Shown here: in pieces, positions 4,893 through 5,038 of the stretch
How the letters are laid out: every line of letters begins with the position of its first letter
Numbering within the stretch: position 1 is the stretch's first letter
Assembly (NCBI GenBank): GCA_937863905.1
Contig: CALMHV010000051.1
Span: 1-5,038, forward strand
Direction: 5' to 3'
Origin: an uncultured Bacillota bacterium
GTDB lineage: Bacteria; Bacillota; Sulfobacillia; UBA995; UBA9673
Length of the DNA stretch: 5,038 nt
Notes under the pieces: generated by a model
Databases searched by the model: none
Told to the model about the DNA's origin: nothing
Seen by the model: the letters and a program-made list of their open reading frames with translations, nothing else
Position numbers and translations under genes: made by a program

Positions 4893-5038
4893 ATGGATGT
4901 CCTGAAGGTTGCGGCCCTCTCCAAACCGAAGTCGGTCGCCGGTGCGATAGCTGCCGTCCTGAGGGAAAAGGGTACGGTTGAGATCCAGGCCGTCGGTGCC
5001 GGCGCGGTGAACCAAACGGTCAAGAGCATCGCCATCGC
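4893..5038 (+). CDS. spoVS: Stage V sporulation protein S, 5' part (cut by the window end)
   Basis: The first 48 codons are visible, of a protein normally about 86 residues long. The start MDVLKVAALSKPKSVAGAI and the later VEIQAVGAGAVNQTVKSIAIA (split at residue 29) match SpoVS closely. SpoVS is a small Alba-like fold protein needed for normal progress through sporulation (coat and cortex stage) in B. subtilis, probably through nucleic-acid binding. The ATG follows TAAGGGAGGT (4871-4880) at a fairly long 12-nt spacing; an in-frame TGA at 4881-4883 excludes any earlier start. It lies 41 bp after rnc without a visible terminator, so co-transcription is likely. Its presence supports an endospore-forming lineage, although SpoVS homologues also occur in some non-sporulating bacteria. 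The 3' part lies outside the window. Confidence 0.95.
   Translation, partial: MDVLKVAALSKPKSVAGAIAAVLREKGTVEIQAVGAGAVNQTVKSIAI

Overview
The window reads as a stretch of chromosome from a high-GC, endospore-forming member of the Bacillota (Firmicutes). The signs are the malonyl-CoA-sensing repressor FapR, the sporulation protein SpoVS, strong AGGAGGTGA-type Shine-Dalgarno sequences, frequent non-ATG starts (TTG, GTG and apparently CTG), and a base composition of roughly two-thirds G+C by eye. Codon third positions are strongly G/C, which also explains the many long antisense shadow frames. The sequence alone does not identify a genus.

Layout: all seven genes lie on the + strand. Bases 12-54 hold a strong hairpin plus T-rich tail that probably terminates an upstream transcript. 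Bases 81-111 hold a probable promoter with an overlapping FapR-type operator. Then come fapR (141-785), plsX (782-1843, ATGA overlap), a first DegV/FakB-like fatty-acid-binding protein (1921-2769, TTG start) and acpP (2790-3029, apparent CTG start). A second terminator-like hairpin (3082-3120) is followed by a low-complexity GC-rich spacer. A second DegV/FakB-like paralogue (3296-4141), rnc (4177-4851, GTG start) and the first 48 codons of spoVS (4893 to the window end) complete the region.

How the genes fit together: fapR-plsX-...-acpP-rnc is the familiar lipid-synthesis backbone of Bacillota. In B. subtilis the interval between plsX and acpP holds fabD and fabG, and other species have further fab genes there. 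Here that interval holds a DegV protein, and a second DegV paralogue (about 54% identical over the first 220 aligned residues by my hand count) lies on the other side of acpP. DegV proteins of the FakB type carry fatty acids and acyl-phosphates. PlsX interconverts acyl-ACP and acyl-phosphate, and ACP is the other acyl carrier. The locus therefore looks like a compact acyl-phosphate/acyl-ACP exchange module under malonyl-CoA control. No FakA kinase, PlsY or Fab enzyme is present in the window.

The most notable points are the acpP gene flanked by two FakB-like genes, the apparent CTG start of acpP, the altered ligand loop of the second DegV, and a 6-bp-period repeat in the acpP-degV spacer.
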